Of a stretch of 64,000 nucleotides of DNA, positions 47,242-59,339 are shown in pieces; position 1 is the stretch's first letter; every line of letters begins with the position of its first letter. This DNA comes from Mantis religiosa. Taxonomy: Eukaryota; Arthropoda; Insecta; Mantodea; Mantidae. The notes under the pieces were generated by a model. It was not told the DNA's origin. It saw only the letters and a program-made list of their open reading frames with translations, and ran no database searches. Where the stretch lies: NCBI GenBank assembly GCA_030765055.1, contig CM060947.1, forward strand, positions 105,828,064 to 105,892,063, in the 5' to 3' direction. Made by a program: the position numbers and the translations under genes.

Positions 47242-47974
47242 CTTCTTCTTCTTCACTTCATGGCTTGGGCAATCAAGCGCCTGTTCCGCCTTCGAAGTCC
47301 TCCAGCCATCGTTTCCTGGGTCTGCCCACCGATCTCCTACCTTTAGGATGATACTGTAATATTTGTTTTGTAAGTCTATTATCTGGCATTCTTTCAACAT
47401 GTTCCTTCCATTTTTGTTTGAGATCTTTTAACCTATCATTCATACTAAAAGTGTCCAGCTCTTCTCTTATATTTTCATTTCTTATTAAGTCCCTCTTAGT
47501 GCATCCTTTCACACTTCTCCAGAATTTCATTTCTGGAGCCTGTATTTTACTTTGTTGCTTTTTAGTTAACGTCCAAGTCTCACTTCCGTATGTCAGTATA
47601 GGTACAGCCATAACTTTGTAGAACTTTAATTTTGTTTCTTTATGTATTTTGTTTCTAAATGTTCTATTTATTGTTCCACACATTCCTTGAAATTTGCATA
47701 TTTTATTGTAGACATCATATTCCTTGTCATAAATAACATCAGTTCCCAAATAGTTAAAATGGCCTACCTGTTCAACGCAACGATTATTTATAACTATTTT
47801 TGTTCTAATTGGCTCTTTCCCAATGAATGCCATTACCTTTGATTTTATAAAAGAAATTTTCATATTATATTGCTTACAAAGTTCACTAAGGTTAAAAATA
47901 GATTTTTGCAGGGCAGACTCGCTATTTTTGTTAAGTATTTCATTAAAGCATTTAACAACTAATTTGTCGAGCAC
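47242..47974 (-). pseudogene. 5'-truncated LINE with an open 233-codon RT C-terminal fragment
   Basis: The reverse transcriptase thumb and C-terminal domain of a non-LTR retrotransposon. The open frame 47273-47974 reads, in order: LQKSIFNLSELCKQYNMKIS, FIKSKVMAFIGKEPIRTKIV, HFNYLGTDVIYDKEYDVYNK, ICKFQGMCGTINRTFRNKIH, VMAVPILTYGSETWTLTKKQ, EMKFWRSVKGCTKRDLIRNE, then HVERMPDNRLTKQILQYHPK and GRRSVGRPRKRWLEDF. All are standard blocks after the RT active site. The YADD region and everything upstream are missing, which is typical 5' truncation, so no enzyme is made. The frame is unbroken, suggesting fairly recent insertion. The 3' end runs into a short (AAG)n-like tail, seen as TCTTCTTCTTCTTC at 47241-47254. 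Confidence 0.85.
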
Positions 47975-48415
47975 TGGATGAAGAAACGAAAGCCCTTATG
48001 CCAGTAATTCCTGCTACACTTATAGCTATGCTACTTCTTGCTTTATTTTCTTCCAGCCACGATCGATAATGAGCAGTAGAGAAGAAAAATTAAATAATAC
48101 TTAGCGATACAAGGAAGTGCCAAAACTTCCACATGGCAATATAACTATTTTCTTCTATTTATCTTACATAACATTATGTCTAGGAATAGTTCCAAAATTT
48201 TCAAAGATGACTTGAGTTATTGGAAGATGTGGAAACAACTTATTTGCTTATATCACTACTCAGGTTTTCTCAGCAAAGTACTAAAACGAAAGAAAAGAAA
48301 AACTGCAGATTTTTAAACCGTTACCTACAGTGAGTGATCTTCTTGTATTTCTGCACTTCAAGCATTAGACAGAAAGCCTGTTTCGGCTTCAAAATGTGTC
48401 TGACCAATGTTTCCT
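47975..48415. other. No gene seen
   Basis: AT-rich spacer between two LINE fragments. Confidence 0.4.
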
Positions 48416-48530
48416 TTATCCTTCCGGGTGTCTTCTTCCTATCGGCGTGTAGTAGAATGATTTTCTTAGGATACTCTCTGGTGACATTCTTTCAACGTGA
48501 CTAGATAAGATAATTCTAACCATTAGAATG
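48416..48530 (-). pseudogene. Short LINE C-terminal fragment
   Basis: The minus frame reads SSHVERMSPESILRKSFYYT and PIGRRHPEG, corresponding to the HVERM ... GRRxxGRP end of LINE proteins, like that at 47.3 kb but diverged. Only about 35 codons are recognisable. Confidence 0.6.
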
Positions 48531-49317
48531 AAGTTATAAGATACAATATGATTTGTATAATAAAGGAATGTGATCGTTTGATCATCATTAGAAATTGCGG
48601 TATATGGGGCAGTAATCAGCACATATATAACGGTTTTGTTTCAGTTGAACTATTTGCATTAATATTCCAGTTAATTAGAACTGCTAAAACATTAAAGCCC
48701 ATATTTCGTTGATTGCATGTTATTAGTGTATTTTACGATTGAACGTACTAATGGGTTCTTTATAAGATACCGGGTGATTCAAAGGATTTTACAATATTCG
48801 AGAATGTGTATAGGAATGGACACACATAGGCAGTTGCAATCTTTGTTCTTTAAAGTTTCTACGACTGAAACAAAAATCTTAAAATATTACATATGGAAAA
48901 TTTCAGAAACTACCATATTCTTTTAAATAAACTTCTGTAGCAGGATACAGAAATAGCGACACTGCCGTGTACAAAAATTTTCCAACCTCTGCCATTGGTG
49001 TTATTTTATATAAGCACCTCAAGCAGATTATCCAGAGTGGGATTAAGGGGAAGGTTTTTAAAGTGCCATCCAAGTAATAACTACGGACATTGATGCTTTG
49101 TCTAAGAAGGGCCGATTGCTTTGAGATATTCTTCATGATGGTATTTTCACCTTAGACATATCAATGAAGGTTTCTTTTTTCTAGGGTGCAATTAAGCAGC
49201 AGGTGAACGTGAACACATATCCAGAAGCAGGAAAGCAGAGAAGCATGTCACCTGACACTATATTGTAAATATATGCTCAAACTGTATATTCTGATTTATG
49301 GAAGAAGTTACAATATA
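48531..49317. other. No gene seen
   Basis: AT-rich. ACCGGGTGATTCAAAGGATT near 48770 resembles the tip of some unrecognised DNA transposons, but no partner end was found. Confidence 0.35.
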
Positions 49318-50623
49318 CGAGGGGGCACCCAAAAGCTCCGAGGGCGCTGCCACTCGTAGACGTAGTGCAGAGCTGTCAGGCTAGATGGTGTTAGTAGAGA
49401 CCTTCATGAAACAGCTGTGTCAGTGTAGAGCTGTAGTGCAAGTGTGGTATTGTGTTTCTCTGACTGTTGGCGGGTTACCTCTGCGAAGTCGTTATGACAA
49501 CTTTAAAAGAACAAAGAGTGTGTATGAAATTTTGCTTCCTGTTTTAAAAACCTGCAACGGAGACACATCAAATGCTTCAGGAAGCTTTCCAGGAGGACGC
49601 TATGAGCCGCATATATGTTTTCGAGTGGTTTGGGCGCTTTATACGTGGTGAGATGTGTGTTGAAGACCAAGCTCGTTCTGGACGCCCTTCAACATCGCGA
49701 AATGAGGAGAACATTGAGAAGGTCCGCCAAAAGATCAACGAGGATCGTCGCCAAACAATCGACCAAATTTCAGCAGCGACAGGAATCAGTTGGAGCTCCT
49801 GCCAGCGGATTTTGAGGGAGGATTTGTACATGAGACGTGTTGCTGCTAAATTTGTTCCGCGCCTTCTCACACAGGAGCACAAAACCATCAGCATGAATGT
49901 GTGTCAGGACTTGAAAACAGAGATTGCACGTGTTCCAAACTTCTTGAACAAAGTCATTACAGGAGATGAGAGTTGGTGTTACGGGTATGACCCAGAAACC
50001 AAGCAAGCATCAAGCCAGTGGAGGACTCCCAACTCTCTCAGATAAAAAAAAGCAAGGCAAGTGAGGTCAAATGAGAAGACGATGATCATTATCATTTTTG
50101 ATGTTCGTGGAATTGTGCATCGGGAATTCGTACCCCCTGGCCAGACTGTTAACCAGCACGTTTACTTGGATGTTTTAAGGCGTCTGCGAGAGGATGTGAG
50201 GAGGAAACGCCTGGAACTTTGGCGATCAGGTGAGTGGTTTCTGTATCACGACAACGCTACAGCACACACGGCCTTACGAGTGACCCACTATTTGGCATCT
50301 CAGAGATGGTCTGTCGTTCCCCACGCTCCGTATTCGCCGGACCTAGTCCCGTGCGACTTTTTCCTATTTCCACGAATGACAAAAATGTGCTAAAAGGGGA
50401 GCGTTATGACGATGTGGAGGCGGTAAAAACAGCTTCACAAAGGGCACTGGACAGTATCAAACTTGAAGAGTTCCAGACATGCTTCCAACAATGGGAAAAG
50501 AGACTTGACAATTGCATCGCATATAATGGAGAATATTTTGAAAGTGGCTGAAGTAATTTTGTAAAAAGGTTCATCAATAAAGTTTGTATGACAACAATTC
50601 GGTTTCTTTTGGGTCCCCCCTCG
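49318..50623 (+). mobile_element. Mariner element 3 (1306 bp, full length)
   Basis: Ends CGAGGGGGCACCCAAAAGCT on the left and CGAGGGGGGACCCAAAAGAA read inward from the right, bounded by TA on both sides (49316-49317 and 50624-50625). It has canonical size and the least decayed transposase of the four mariners. Confidence 0.95.
49494..50551 (+). pseudogene. Mariner transposase, nearly intact
   Basis: The ATG at 49494 (MTTLKEQRVCMKFCF) is followed by an in-frame stop at codon 18. The frame reopens to 50045 with MLQEAFQEDAMSRIYVFEWF, QARSGRPSTSRNEENIEKVR, QISAATGISWSSCQRILRED and VPRLLTQEHK. A second stop at 50043 precedes KKARQVRSNEKTMIIIIFDV and RGIVHREFVPPGQTVNQHVY. A frameshift near 50390 restores LKGERYDDVEAVKTASQRAL to NGEYFESG and a stop. 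All three catalytic Asp positions are present: ITGDESW, YHDNATAH and YSPDLVPCDF. It has two stops and one shift only. Confidence 0.93.
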
Positions 50624-51605
50624 TATGTTATCATCTTTGACCTATTTTATATTGGTTAAGGTATGTGCAGAGATGTGCGCTTTAAGGTCATAAATTGAGT
50701 ATAAAAGGTAATGTCAGATGAGCTTACAAAAATAATGTCATCTGTTATACCCAAAATCAGATAAGGGGTTTTAATTGAGAGTCATACTTATATATAACAA
50801 ATCATAATTTATAAAGAACAGTGCAGAAGCAGTAATTTTAAGTGTTTATCTGCTATCAGCAGTAGCTAGTTTGCGCGATTATTCTACTTAACTGATATAT
50901 CTCCAATATTACTGCGAACGGCACCATTAATTTGTTCCCATGTTTCTTTAAGTTAGTGAAAAGATAAAACTAGTATCGTTATGTAATTGCCAATTTCTTA
51001 TTACTTCTTGCTATGAACGTATCTGTATTCCATCAAACTACTTCAAGACAATTTTCAGAAAATTCCATAAATACAATTTATTTTCGTGCTCACATCTCAT
51101 AGATATTGTTATGCTGCTGCCACAGGCCGGAGCCGGGCGCTTGATCAGAGAGAAAAAGACAGAGAGAGACTCCAGAACGTTCTGCCACTGAAGTTCTCGA
51201 AATGTTTGTGGCATTCTAGAAACAATGGTTGGGGAGGTATAACTACCCGCAAGGTCTTAGGAGCGGCAGTTGTTTGTTAGTTACTGCCACAGTTGACAAT
51301 TGAAGTGTACCGAAGTGATTTCTTTCATTTGTTTTCGTGCAGTAAATCACTTATACCAGATTTTACCAACACATGTTAAAATCGACGTTAACAAAAATAA
51401 CGCAACAATTGTAACAGCGCTAACAAAGCTGTTAAATTTCATGCGTTTCACCAACCTGTTTTCTGAAAATTCTAACAAACACGTATTAACGCCAAGAAAC
51501 TTGTAAATATTACAGCTATAGGCTATGGATGAGTCGTATTATTTTCTGAACGTCGATTATTATTTCGAAAATCAAACTATTTTCGAAAATAAAACTATTG
51601 GACGA
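50624..51605. other. No gene seen
   Basis: AT-rich. The 64- and 68-codon ORFs have no motifs. Confidence 0.4.
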
Positions 51606-51946
51606 ACTTGAGGCCAGATCTCGTTTTGGTGAAAGATCGGAAAGCTGTCATCCTAGATATCACTATCCCCTTCGATAACGGGAAGCAGGCGTTTAGTGAT
51701 GCTCGAAAAGCAAAAGAAGAGAAATACCATGACTTTGCTGAGACTCTGCGCACAAGATATCAAGAAGTAGAGGTTAATGCCATTGTTCTTGGCTCCTTGG
51801 GTACCTGGGATCCTGAGAATGACAAAGTTATGAAGAGAGTTTACTCATAGAAGTACTTAGCGCTCTTCAAGAAGTTGTGTGTGTCAGATGTCATTGGATA
51901 CTCCAGAGACATCTATGCTGAACATTATACTGGTGTTCGACAGTGA
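51606..51946 (+). pseudogene. R2-group LINE, endonuclease-domain C-terminus
   Basis: It reads LRPDLVLVKDRKAVILDITI, PFDNGKQAFSDARKAKEEKY and VNAIVLGSLGTWDPENDKVM to an in-frame stop at 51848. In the same frame it continues KYLALFKKLCVSDVIGYSRD and IYAEHYTGVRQ to a stop at 51944. The RPD-x(12)-D arrangement is the restriction-like endonuclease core of R2/R4/NeSL-type non-LTR elements, which nick the target DNA. The RT part is missing (5' truncation) and one stop interrupts the frame. The sequence to about 52200 is presumably its 3' UTR. Confidence 0.75.
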
Positions 51947-52309
51947 TCAAGTACCCTGACTGAGGATTTTCTGTGGTTTACCCTCATCTCTCAAGGTGAA
52001 TACCGGGGTAATAGATCCAAAGCTCCACAGACATATCACATGCATAGTGATCACTGTAATATTTACTCAACTGTTTGTTTTTCTTAAGAACTTATTTGTG
52101 TTTTCTCTTGTGCATTTTAGATGCTGTTTGTAACATTAATTTGTGTTTTCTGTTATGATGTAATATTTAGCTCTGTAAAATTGTATATTGAATGTAGTAG
52201 ATTAGTATTTGTTCATTAAATTTTCTGAACGTACTGCGATGCGCTTTTGTTTTCACCGCAGTCTGCACACAGCTAAACAAATGGCGGATAATCAAAATCG
52301 TAAACAAAA

Positions 52310-52566
52310 GCCGTGAAGCAAATTTCTCATTGATGGAGAAAGAGTTGTTAATTGAATTGATGACGAAGTATAAGGATGTCGTGGAAAATAGAACGGATGC
52401 GGTGAATGTAAAAGAGAAAGATGTCACGTGGGAAAAAATTGGAAACGAATTTAATTCAAATGCATATGTCAGTACCAGAAACATGAAACGTATTACGTAA
52501 ATTTAAAACGAGTGCGAAGAAGTAAAAGTGACAAGTGGCTTGAACGTTTCAAGACGGGAGGTGGAC
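52310..52566 (+). pseudogene. Myb/SANT-like DNA-binding protein fragment
   Basis: One frame reads REANFSLMEKELLIELMTKY, KDVVENRTDAVNVKEKDVTW and EKIGNEFNSNAYVSTRN before a stop near 52500. A shifted frame continues NLKRVRRSKSDKWLERFKTG and GG. This matches the Myb/SANT-like domain found in Zeste-like proteins and in the second ORF of Harbinger elements. The three-helix Trp pattern is partly kept (TW). A start-region shift and later stops make it inactive. Confidence 0.7.
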
Positions 52567-52612
52567 AATGTATTATCCACATATTTCAGTGAATTACAAA
52601 ATCGTAAATTTA

Positions 52613-52860
52613 TTAATACTTGAAGCAAAGGTGAAATCGGCATATTCCTTTCGATGCATGTTCTAACCTCTCTTGTACTTCCGCAGTAACCTTCATAGCA
52701 ACATGTTTCGACAGTCTATACCTCTGTAGAAAATTTTCTTCTGATAGTTCCTCAAAATAATTTCTCTCATAGGCCGTACTCTATTACGAATGTCATTTAG
52801 AGTCTTAAATATAACAAATCGACATCAGCAGCTGCGTTCACGTCCGTCATATTGACTATT
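52613..52860 (-). pseudogene. HARBI1-like transposase N-terminal fragment
   Basis: The minus strand reads YERNYFEELSEENFLQRYRL, SKHVAMKVTAEVQERLEHAS and KG, then a stop, matching the N-terminal region of Harbinger transposases (YFxELxxxxFxxRFRLxK). The catalytic domain is missing, so the element is dead. It faces the Myb-like fragment, an arrangement known for PIF/Harbinger. Confidence 0.6.
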
Positions 52861-53021
52861 TACAATTGTTAAGCACTTAACATCAGAAATTTGATTTGTT
52901 AGTTTAACAAGAGATTTAACACGAGTGTTAAGTTAACACTTGTTGGTGAAATGAAATTTTTATTTTAAAAATTGTTAAACCCGTGTTAAGTGTTAACATC
53001 TGTTGGTGAAATCGGGCATTA

Positions 53022-55280
53022 GTCAGCCTCGAAGACAGCTGATTGTCAATTTCACGTCTTTATAGCAGCAAAAGTTGTTCTAAATTTCTGCAAACCATAT
53101 TTCCGTATCTATGTAACCCTCGCAGTCACAATATACACTAATCCAAATTTGTACTTGTTTCATAAAACAAATAAATAATAAACCGTTTCTAAGAAGACTA
53201 TCTCAAATGGAGTAAGTATAAAATGGAATGTTAAACAATAATTTATACTGTAATAAAAATATGTTAATATTTTGGTCGCTATAAAAGATCTGTCAATTTG
53301 TAATACTTCTTAACATTCATGACACATTATTTTACTTATTATTATGCTAAAATAATATGTTACAATAGCCCGATGTGGAGTACTGCAACACAGCTGGCTT
53401 TGTGTAGGGTCGAGTGAAAAGAAACTTTCCAGGAGCATTAAGGATAATTGGCACATGACACCTTATTTCCATTATACTTTCATTCTGCCGGGGCACAAAA
53501 ATTATATAAAATCTGTTTGCTGTAAACTTTCTGGTGTTAGCCTATGGAGACAAAAAAGGGTCAATCTAACTGCTTTAGCTTTCATCGACTGTCACTGTTC
53601 AAACGTAAACTGGACGTCAGCTGGGATTGTGAGGAAAGTTATTCAATGTTGCTATAAAAGTGAAAAATGGCTTTGAAAGGTCACATCGAGGATTACCACT
53701 TCATAAAATTATGTACTCTGTTGCCAAATTGTTCAGTTCAATCTAATAGGAACCTTTTGATTAGAGTGTATTAATGCTTGTTTACTTTTAATGCGTATGA
53801 TAATCTGGAATGAAACACCTTTCTTTGAAGGATGTCCTCACCCAAACCGAAGATATTCGCTGAAATCAATAAGTTACCGGTGCCTCTGAAAATGTTACCT
53901 GCCATTTTAAATGCCATTTTAAACACAGATCTGCGGAGACGATGCATATAACAATTGCAATAGTTCTCTAATGAATCCTGGCCAATTGACATCGTTCATA
54001 AAAAGCATTTGTTTTACAGATAACCCTTCTTAATGGATTTGGAGGGCAAACACGCTAATCATGGATGACACCTGTGGATATCGAGTAAACGGTCTTCATA
54101 ATCTTCACTTCTGCATTTTTCTGCGTTGAATTCTTAGCCATAAAACAAACTCTATGTAGAATATCAGGGTTGTAATTGAATACCGTATGTACAACTGACG
54201 TCACATAAACTCATAGTAGTATGAGAAATAATTAATTTTATAGGTAAAAGTTCGTTGGGTTTTGTAATTTATTATGAATATGACATTATAAATTTTAGTA
54301 TTATAAGAGCTTCCAAGGAAAATATCTAGCTATGTTATGTGATATCTTCCAGTAAAATTTCCTAAATAAATAGACTGTGAATTATAATAATCGCCTATAG
54401 AGAGCATGCATAATGCGATCTTCACGTCACTAATAGAACATGTCATTGAAACAAACGCTACAATTTACCATGTCAAAACGAGTTGTAGTAGACATTTTCG
54501 TGGAATCGCCTTTAAAACATAGCTCTTATGTAATCTTTATGTTCATGTGATGAGTTAAATTATTCTTGAAGAGTGAAAAAATTGACCAAACAGACTATTG
54601 CTTCTGTCAGAATTTGCTTCTGAAAATTGTCATGCAATTATACATATCTACTCTTTTTGTTCCGAATTTATCAATTTTTGGTTTCCTAACTCTGCTCTCT
54701 GGAGTATATAAAAAACTTCTATTTCTAAAATGTGTAGTGCTACAGTAATATCTAGGCTGGTTTTAAATGAAACAAACAACTGTCAATTATTGAAAGCTGT
54801 AAATGATCAAGTAGTAATACTGAAAATATATAGAATAAAGGTAGATAAGTGTACAAGAACAAATATTAATTTGGAGATTCAGAATTTTTTTCAAATATAA
54901 TATTTTGGCTTGTGTATCTCCTCCGTTTCATTGTTTAAAATTTATAAGGCTTTTCACACCAATCTTGATTTTATGAAATATGAGAAAATTTTCAATTAAT
55001 TGCAAAAATATCGATACAGTATTTTATGCAAAGGTGGTTGTGCAACATAGCAATTAACTAGAATTTGATTACTGTGCAGTTCTTTAACTGCAGAATACGA
55101 TAAAATGCTTAATACCTTTTCCTTCCTTCTTTCTTTTCTTTCTCTTTCTTTCTTTTCTGCTTTATGTAGACGTTTTGTGGGGAATATTTAATTAACGTGT
55201 TAAATTTATAATAATCGACCTGTTTCTGAATCATAGTACGAGAAACACGAGTATGAATATTACAAGTTTTAAATAAATTC
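53022..55280. other. No gene seen in 2.2 kb
   Basis: AT-rich with short ORFs (60-73 codons) and no motifs. A pyrimidine-rich tract lies at about 55120-55155. Confidence 0.4.

Positions 55281-56338
<1,058 letters not shown>

Positions 56339-56388
<50 letters not shown>
56339..56388. repeat. (TA)n dinucleotide tract
   Basis: About 25 TA units directly abutting mariner element 4. Confidence 0.95.
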
Positions 56389-56389
<1 letters not shown>

Positions 56390-57699
56390 GAGGGTCGTTC
56401 AATAAATAACCGAACTAATTCTTTAATTAACACATAATGACTTTATTTCATTAATATTTGCCTACACACTTTTGAAGTATTTTCCCTCTGATGAAATATA
56501 ATTATTCCGACGATTTACCCATTGTTCGAAACACCCATTGAACCCATTTTAGGCAGTCTATTCAGGATACCCATGACAACATTGTTCAACTCCTTATCGT
56601 TTTGAAAATAGCGACAACGAAGCTCCTGTTTCACTTTAGGGAAGAGGTGAAAATCGCATGGTGCCAGATCTGGGGAGTAAGGTGGATGACGCATGATCAC
56701 AATGCCCATTTCTGCGATGACATCTTGAGTTGCGCGAGCTCGATGAGCAGGGGCATTATCCTGATGCAAGATACATCCTCTCCTTGTGAGATCTGGTTGC
56801 TTTTCGGTGATGTTTTCTTCAGTGGCCCCTTCAGTACGTCAAAATAGTAAGCAGCAGTTACGGTGCATTGATTAGTTACAACATGATCACACAGAATGTC
56901 CTGTTTGTCAAAGAATACGAGATGCACGACCTTTCCTGCACTTTTCTTAACGTTTGCTTTCTTAGGCCTAGTGCTCGATGAATGTTTCCACTGCAAACTC
57001 TCCTGTTTTGTTGACGGGTCATAATGGTGGAACCAACTCTAGTCACAAGTGATGACCCTATTCAAAAAGTCTGCCTCCCGTCGTAAACTTCAGAGCCATT
57101 CTTGACATGCCATGACGCGGTGAGCCTTCTGTTCGTCCTTCAGCACGTGCAGTACCCATTTCGCTGCAACTTTTCGATAGTCAAGATCATTGTGAATTAT
57201 TCGTTTACAGTTACAACATACAAATGCATTATGTCTGCAGCTTTCGAATTTGTTATGCGACGATCTTCTCGCATAATTGCGTCAATTGTGTTAATGTTGA
57301 CCCGCTTTTGCTGCTACAGGTCTTCCAGGGCGCGGAGAACCTTGAAGGTTTTCATGACGCCCTTTGATACGTTTATACCACGCAAAGACTTGTGTTTTGC
57401 CTGAAGCTTGGTCCTTGTATGCTTGCCGCACCATTTCAAAGGTTTCTGTGGGAGTTTTGTCTAACAGAACGCAAAACTTTATTGATGCGCGCTGCTGCAG
57501 TTTTAGTTCCATGATGAGTGCAGTAAGCATTACCTCACGTATCGGGCTCTAACTCCCAACTGATGGACTCTGCATGCCTGGGACTCACAGCACTGCTAGA
57601 GGAAGGATTCTCCTTTCCACCACTAACAGCCATGGCGCTCCAGGGCGGATTTATTTAAATACAATTAAATTAGTTTGGTTTTTTATTGAAGGACCCTAT
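56389..57699 (-). mobile_element. Mariner element 4 (about 1.31 kb)
   Basis: Left end CGAGGGTCGTTCAATAAATA, then ACCGAACTAATT. The right end read inward is AGGGTCCTTCAATAAAAAAC, then CAAACTAATT. These are about 32-bp inverted repeats with a few mismatches. The element lies at the edge of a (TA)n tract, its preferred target dinucleotide. Confidence 0.93.
56462..57512 (-). pseudogene. Mariner transposase pseudogene
   Basis: The minus strand opens MELKLQQRASIKFCVLLDKT, PTETFEMVRQAYKDQASGKT and SPRPGRPVAAKAGQH, then decays through shifts (57050-57290). At about 57020 it reads NRVITCD, stop, SWFHHYDPS, where the usual Glu after the first catalytic Asp has become a stop. Later come KKSAGKVVHLVFFDKQDILC, then after a frameshift near 56770 HQDNAPAHRARATQDV, PPYSPDLAPCDFHLFPKVKQ and, in a third frame, NRRNNYISSEGKYFKSV and a stop. 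All three Asp positions can be seen, but the frame is broken at least four times. It is a different lineage from mariners 1-3. Confidence 0.9.
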
Positions 57700-58084
57700 A
57701 TATATTATCCTCTTATAAAATTATTAATCCTACTAGTCAACGGTTTGATATCAATCTTACAAAGGTACAACACGAAGAAAAATACACTGCAACTACCCTC
57801 TACATGAAACAGTCATTGATATTTTTGAGCTTACCTGAACTGTGGACGAACGGTGAAACTCCAAAATAGGTATTCAATTATGGCGTCCTCCAAGAATATA
57901 ACCACAAAATTTCCAAGAAAATCCTTCCATCAAGCTAATCTCTAATTGGAAAATTTTTCACAAAGCTGTTATTTTATGATATATGATTTTGATTAAAATG
58001 TAATAAGTTTAAGATGTCCTTATGCCAAATTAAATTTGTATCTTGAATTTTCTAAAAATAAGCCTTTGAAAATGCTATCGTTCT
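57700..58084. other. No gene seen
   Basis: AT-rich. Confidence 0.4.
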
Positions 58085-58250
58085 GCATGACTTTTGCATA
58101 ACTGGTAAACCTTAAGAGATAAAATGTTAAACCATAAACAATGTCCATCTCGCTCAAGATCAAATTGATGTCAGATTAGTTTCTTGTTAACCATTTCCAA
58201 AATATTCTTTGTTATTGGTTTCAATTGTCCAATACTATTGCTTCCGCTCT
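58085..58250. repeat. Dispersed AT-rich repeat, copy 3
   Basis: GGTAAACCTTAAGAGATAAA matches 3068-3092, and TTGTTATTGGTTTCAATTG matches 2702-2720. Confidence 0.45.
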
Positions 58251-59339
58251 CCTGTGACAATATTGGCCATGCAAGGAGAAAGGAAGTGTGAGTAGAGAAA
58301 AGCACATAAATGCATTGCGTCAGATTATTAATATTGAATTTTGTCATCAACTTTAACTTTATGATTTCTTTTAGTAATTATCATTAACGGAAGATTTGGT
58401 AGTTTATCTAGAATTTTCAGTTCTCAATTACTTGATAATGAACAGATTCTTAAGAACTTAATGAGGACAGCATTCCTTTTGTTCACCGAATGTGAATGAA
58501 GGAATCATCTAGAACCAGAAACTAAATGTTACCTCAAAGGAATCCTTTGCAAAGGTAAAGAGTGTTTATGCATTTTCAATACAGGCATCGGATGATACCC
58601 GTCATCTTTTATCAAAGGAACCTTCGTGGGCGTTATTGTTTCGGCGTCCTCATTCTCACAAGAGGCTACAGCTCCTCTCTCTGAAAGAAAATCTCAAGAA
58701 TCATTGCAAGCAGTACCATTCACGAATGTCTAAGAGTCAGAGATCTCGCTTTATATTTGGCAAAGAAAATAAATTATTTAGAAGACAGAAACAAAAGATT
58801 TAATTTTCTCTCAGAGGATTTCGAATGCAAAAGCCCCGAAAGAAAATACCAGCAGAAAGAAAAAAACTCAACAAACATTGAAAAGCCCAAACGTTACGGA
58901 TATGACAAAAGAAATTATTATGTGTAACAATTGCTCTCACTTACACTTGTGATTTTCTTCATAACTGTTCGGCGAATCATTTGTATTCTCCCCATCCTGT
59001 ATAACAGAGAAGCGAAAGTTCTATTTTATATGTTTCTTTGTTTGTTTTTTCCACAGTAATTAATAACATTGGCTAAAACTCGGTAATTATTTTTTACAAA
59101 AGCAGTACACAGTTGTTCCAAAAAACATTTAAATAAATTCAAAAGGTTATTAAGCTCCATTTATTTTTCATACACAATACGAAAATGAGTACCTTGGTTA
59201 ATAGTATGTGTAAGCGTACAGTATTATGTACACTAGCTCAAAATGTATACATTTAGATACAGGTTTAAATATTCATAAAAATCATTGTTTTCTTTAAAAG
59301 GTTTCATTTCCCAAGGCATTTATTAGATACATAGCATAT
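58251..59339. other. No gene seen
   Basis: AT-rich sequence without recognised elements. Confidence 0.4.

Larger units (their letters stand above)
52260..53021. mobile_element. PIF/Harbinger-like DNA transposon remnant
   Basis: The right end has TTAAACCCGTGTTAAGTGTT, then AACATCTGTTGGTGAAATCG and GGCATTA. Read inward this is a GCCCGATTTCACCAACAG terminus, with TTA flanking as a possible 3-bp target site. A related subterminal copy (AAGTTAACACTTGTTGGTGA) lies about 65 bp inside. It encloses two converging gene fragments, Myb-like (+) and transposase (-). No left terminus was found, so it is truncated or deleted. Confidence 0.65.

Noticed and set aside
48765..48840. CCGGGTGATTCAAAGG as a transposon end
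   Set aside because: No inverted partner or target duplication could be found nearby.
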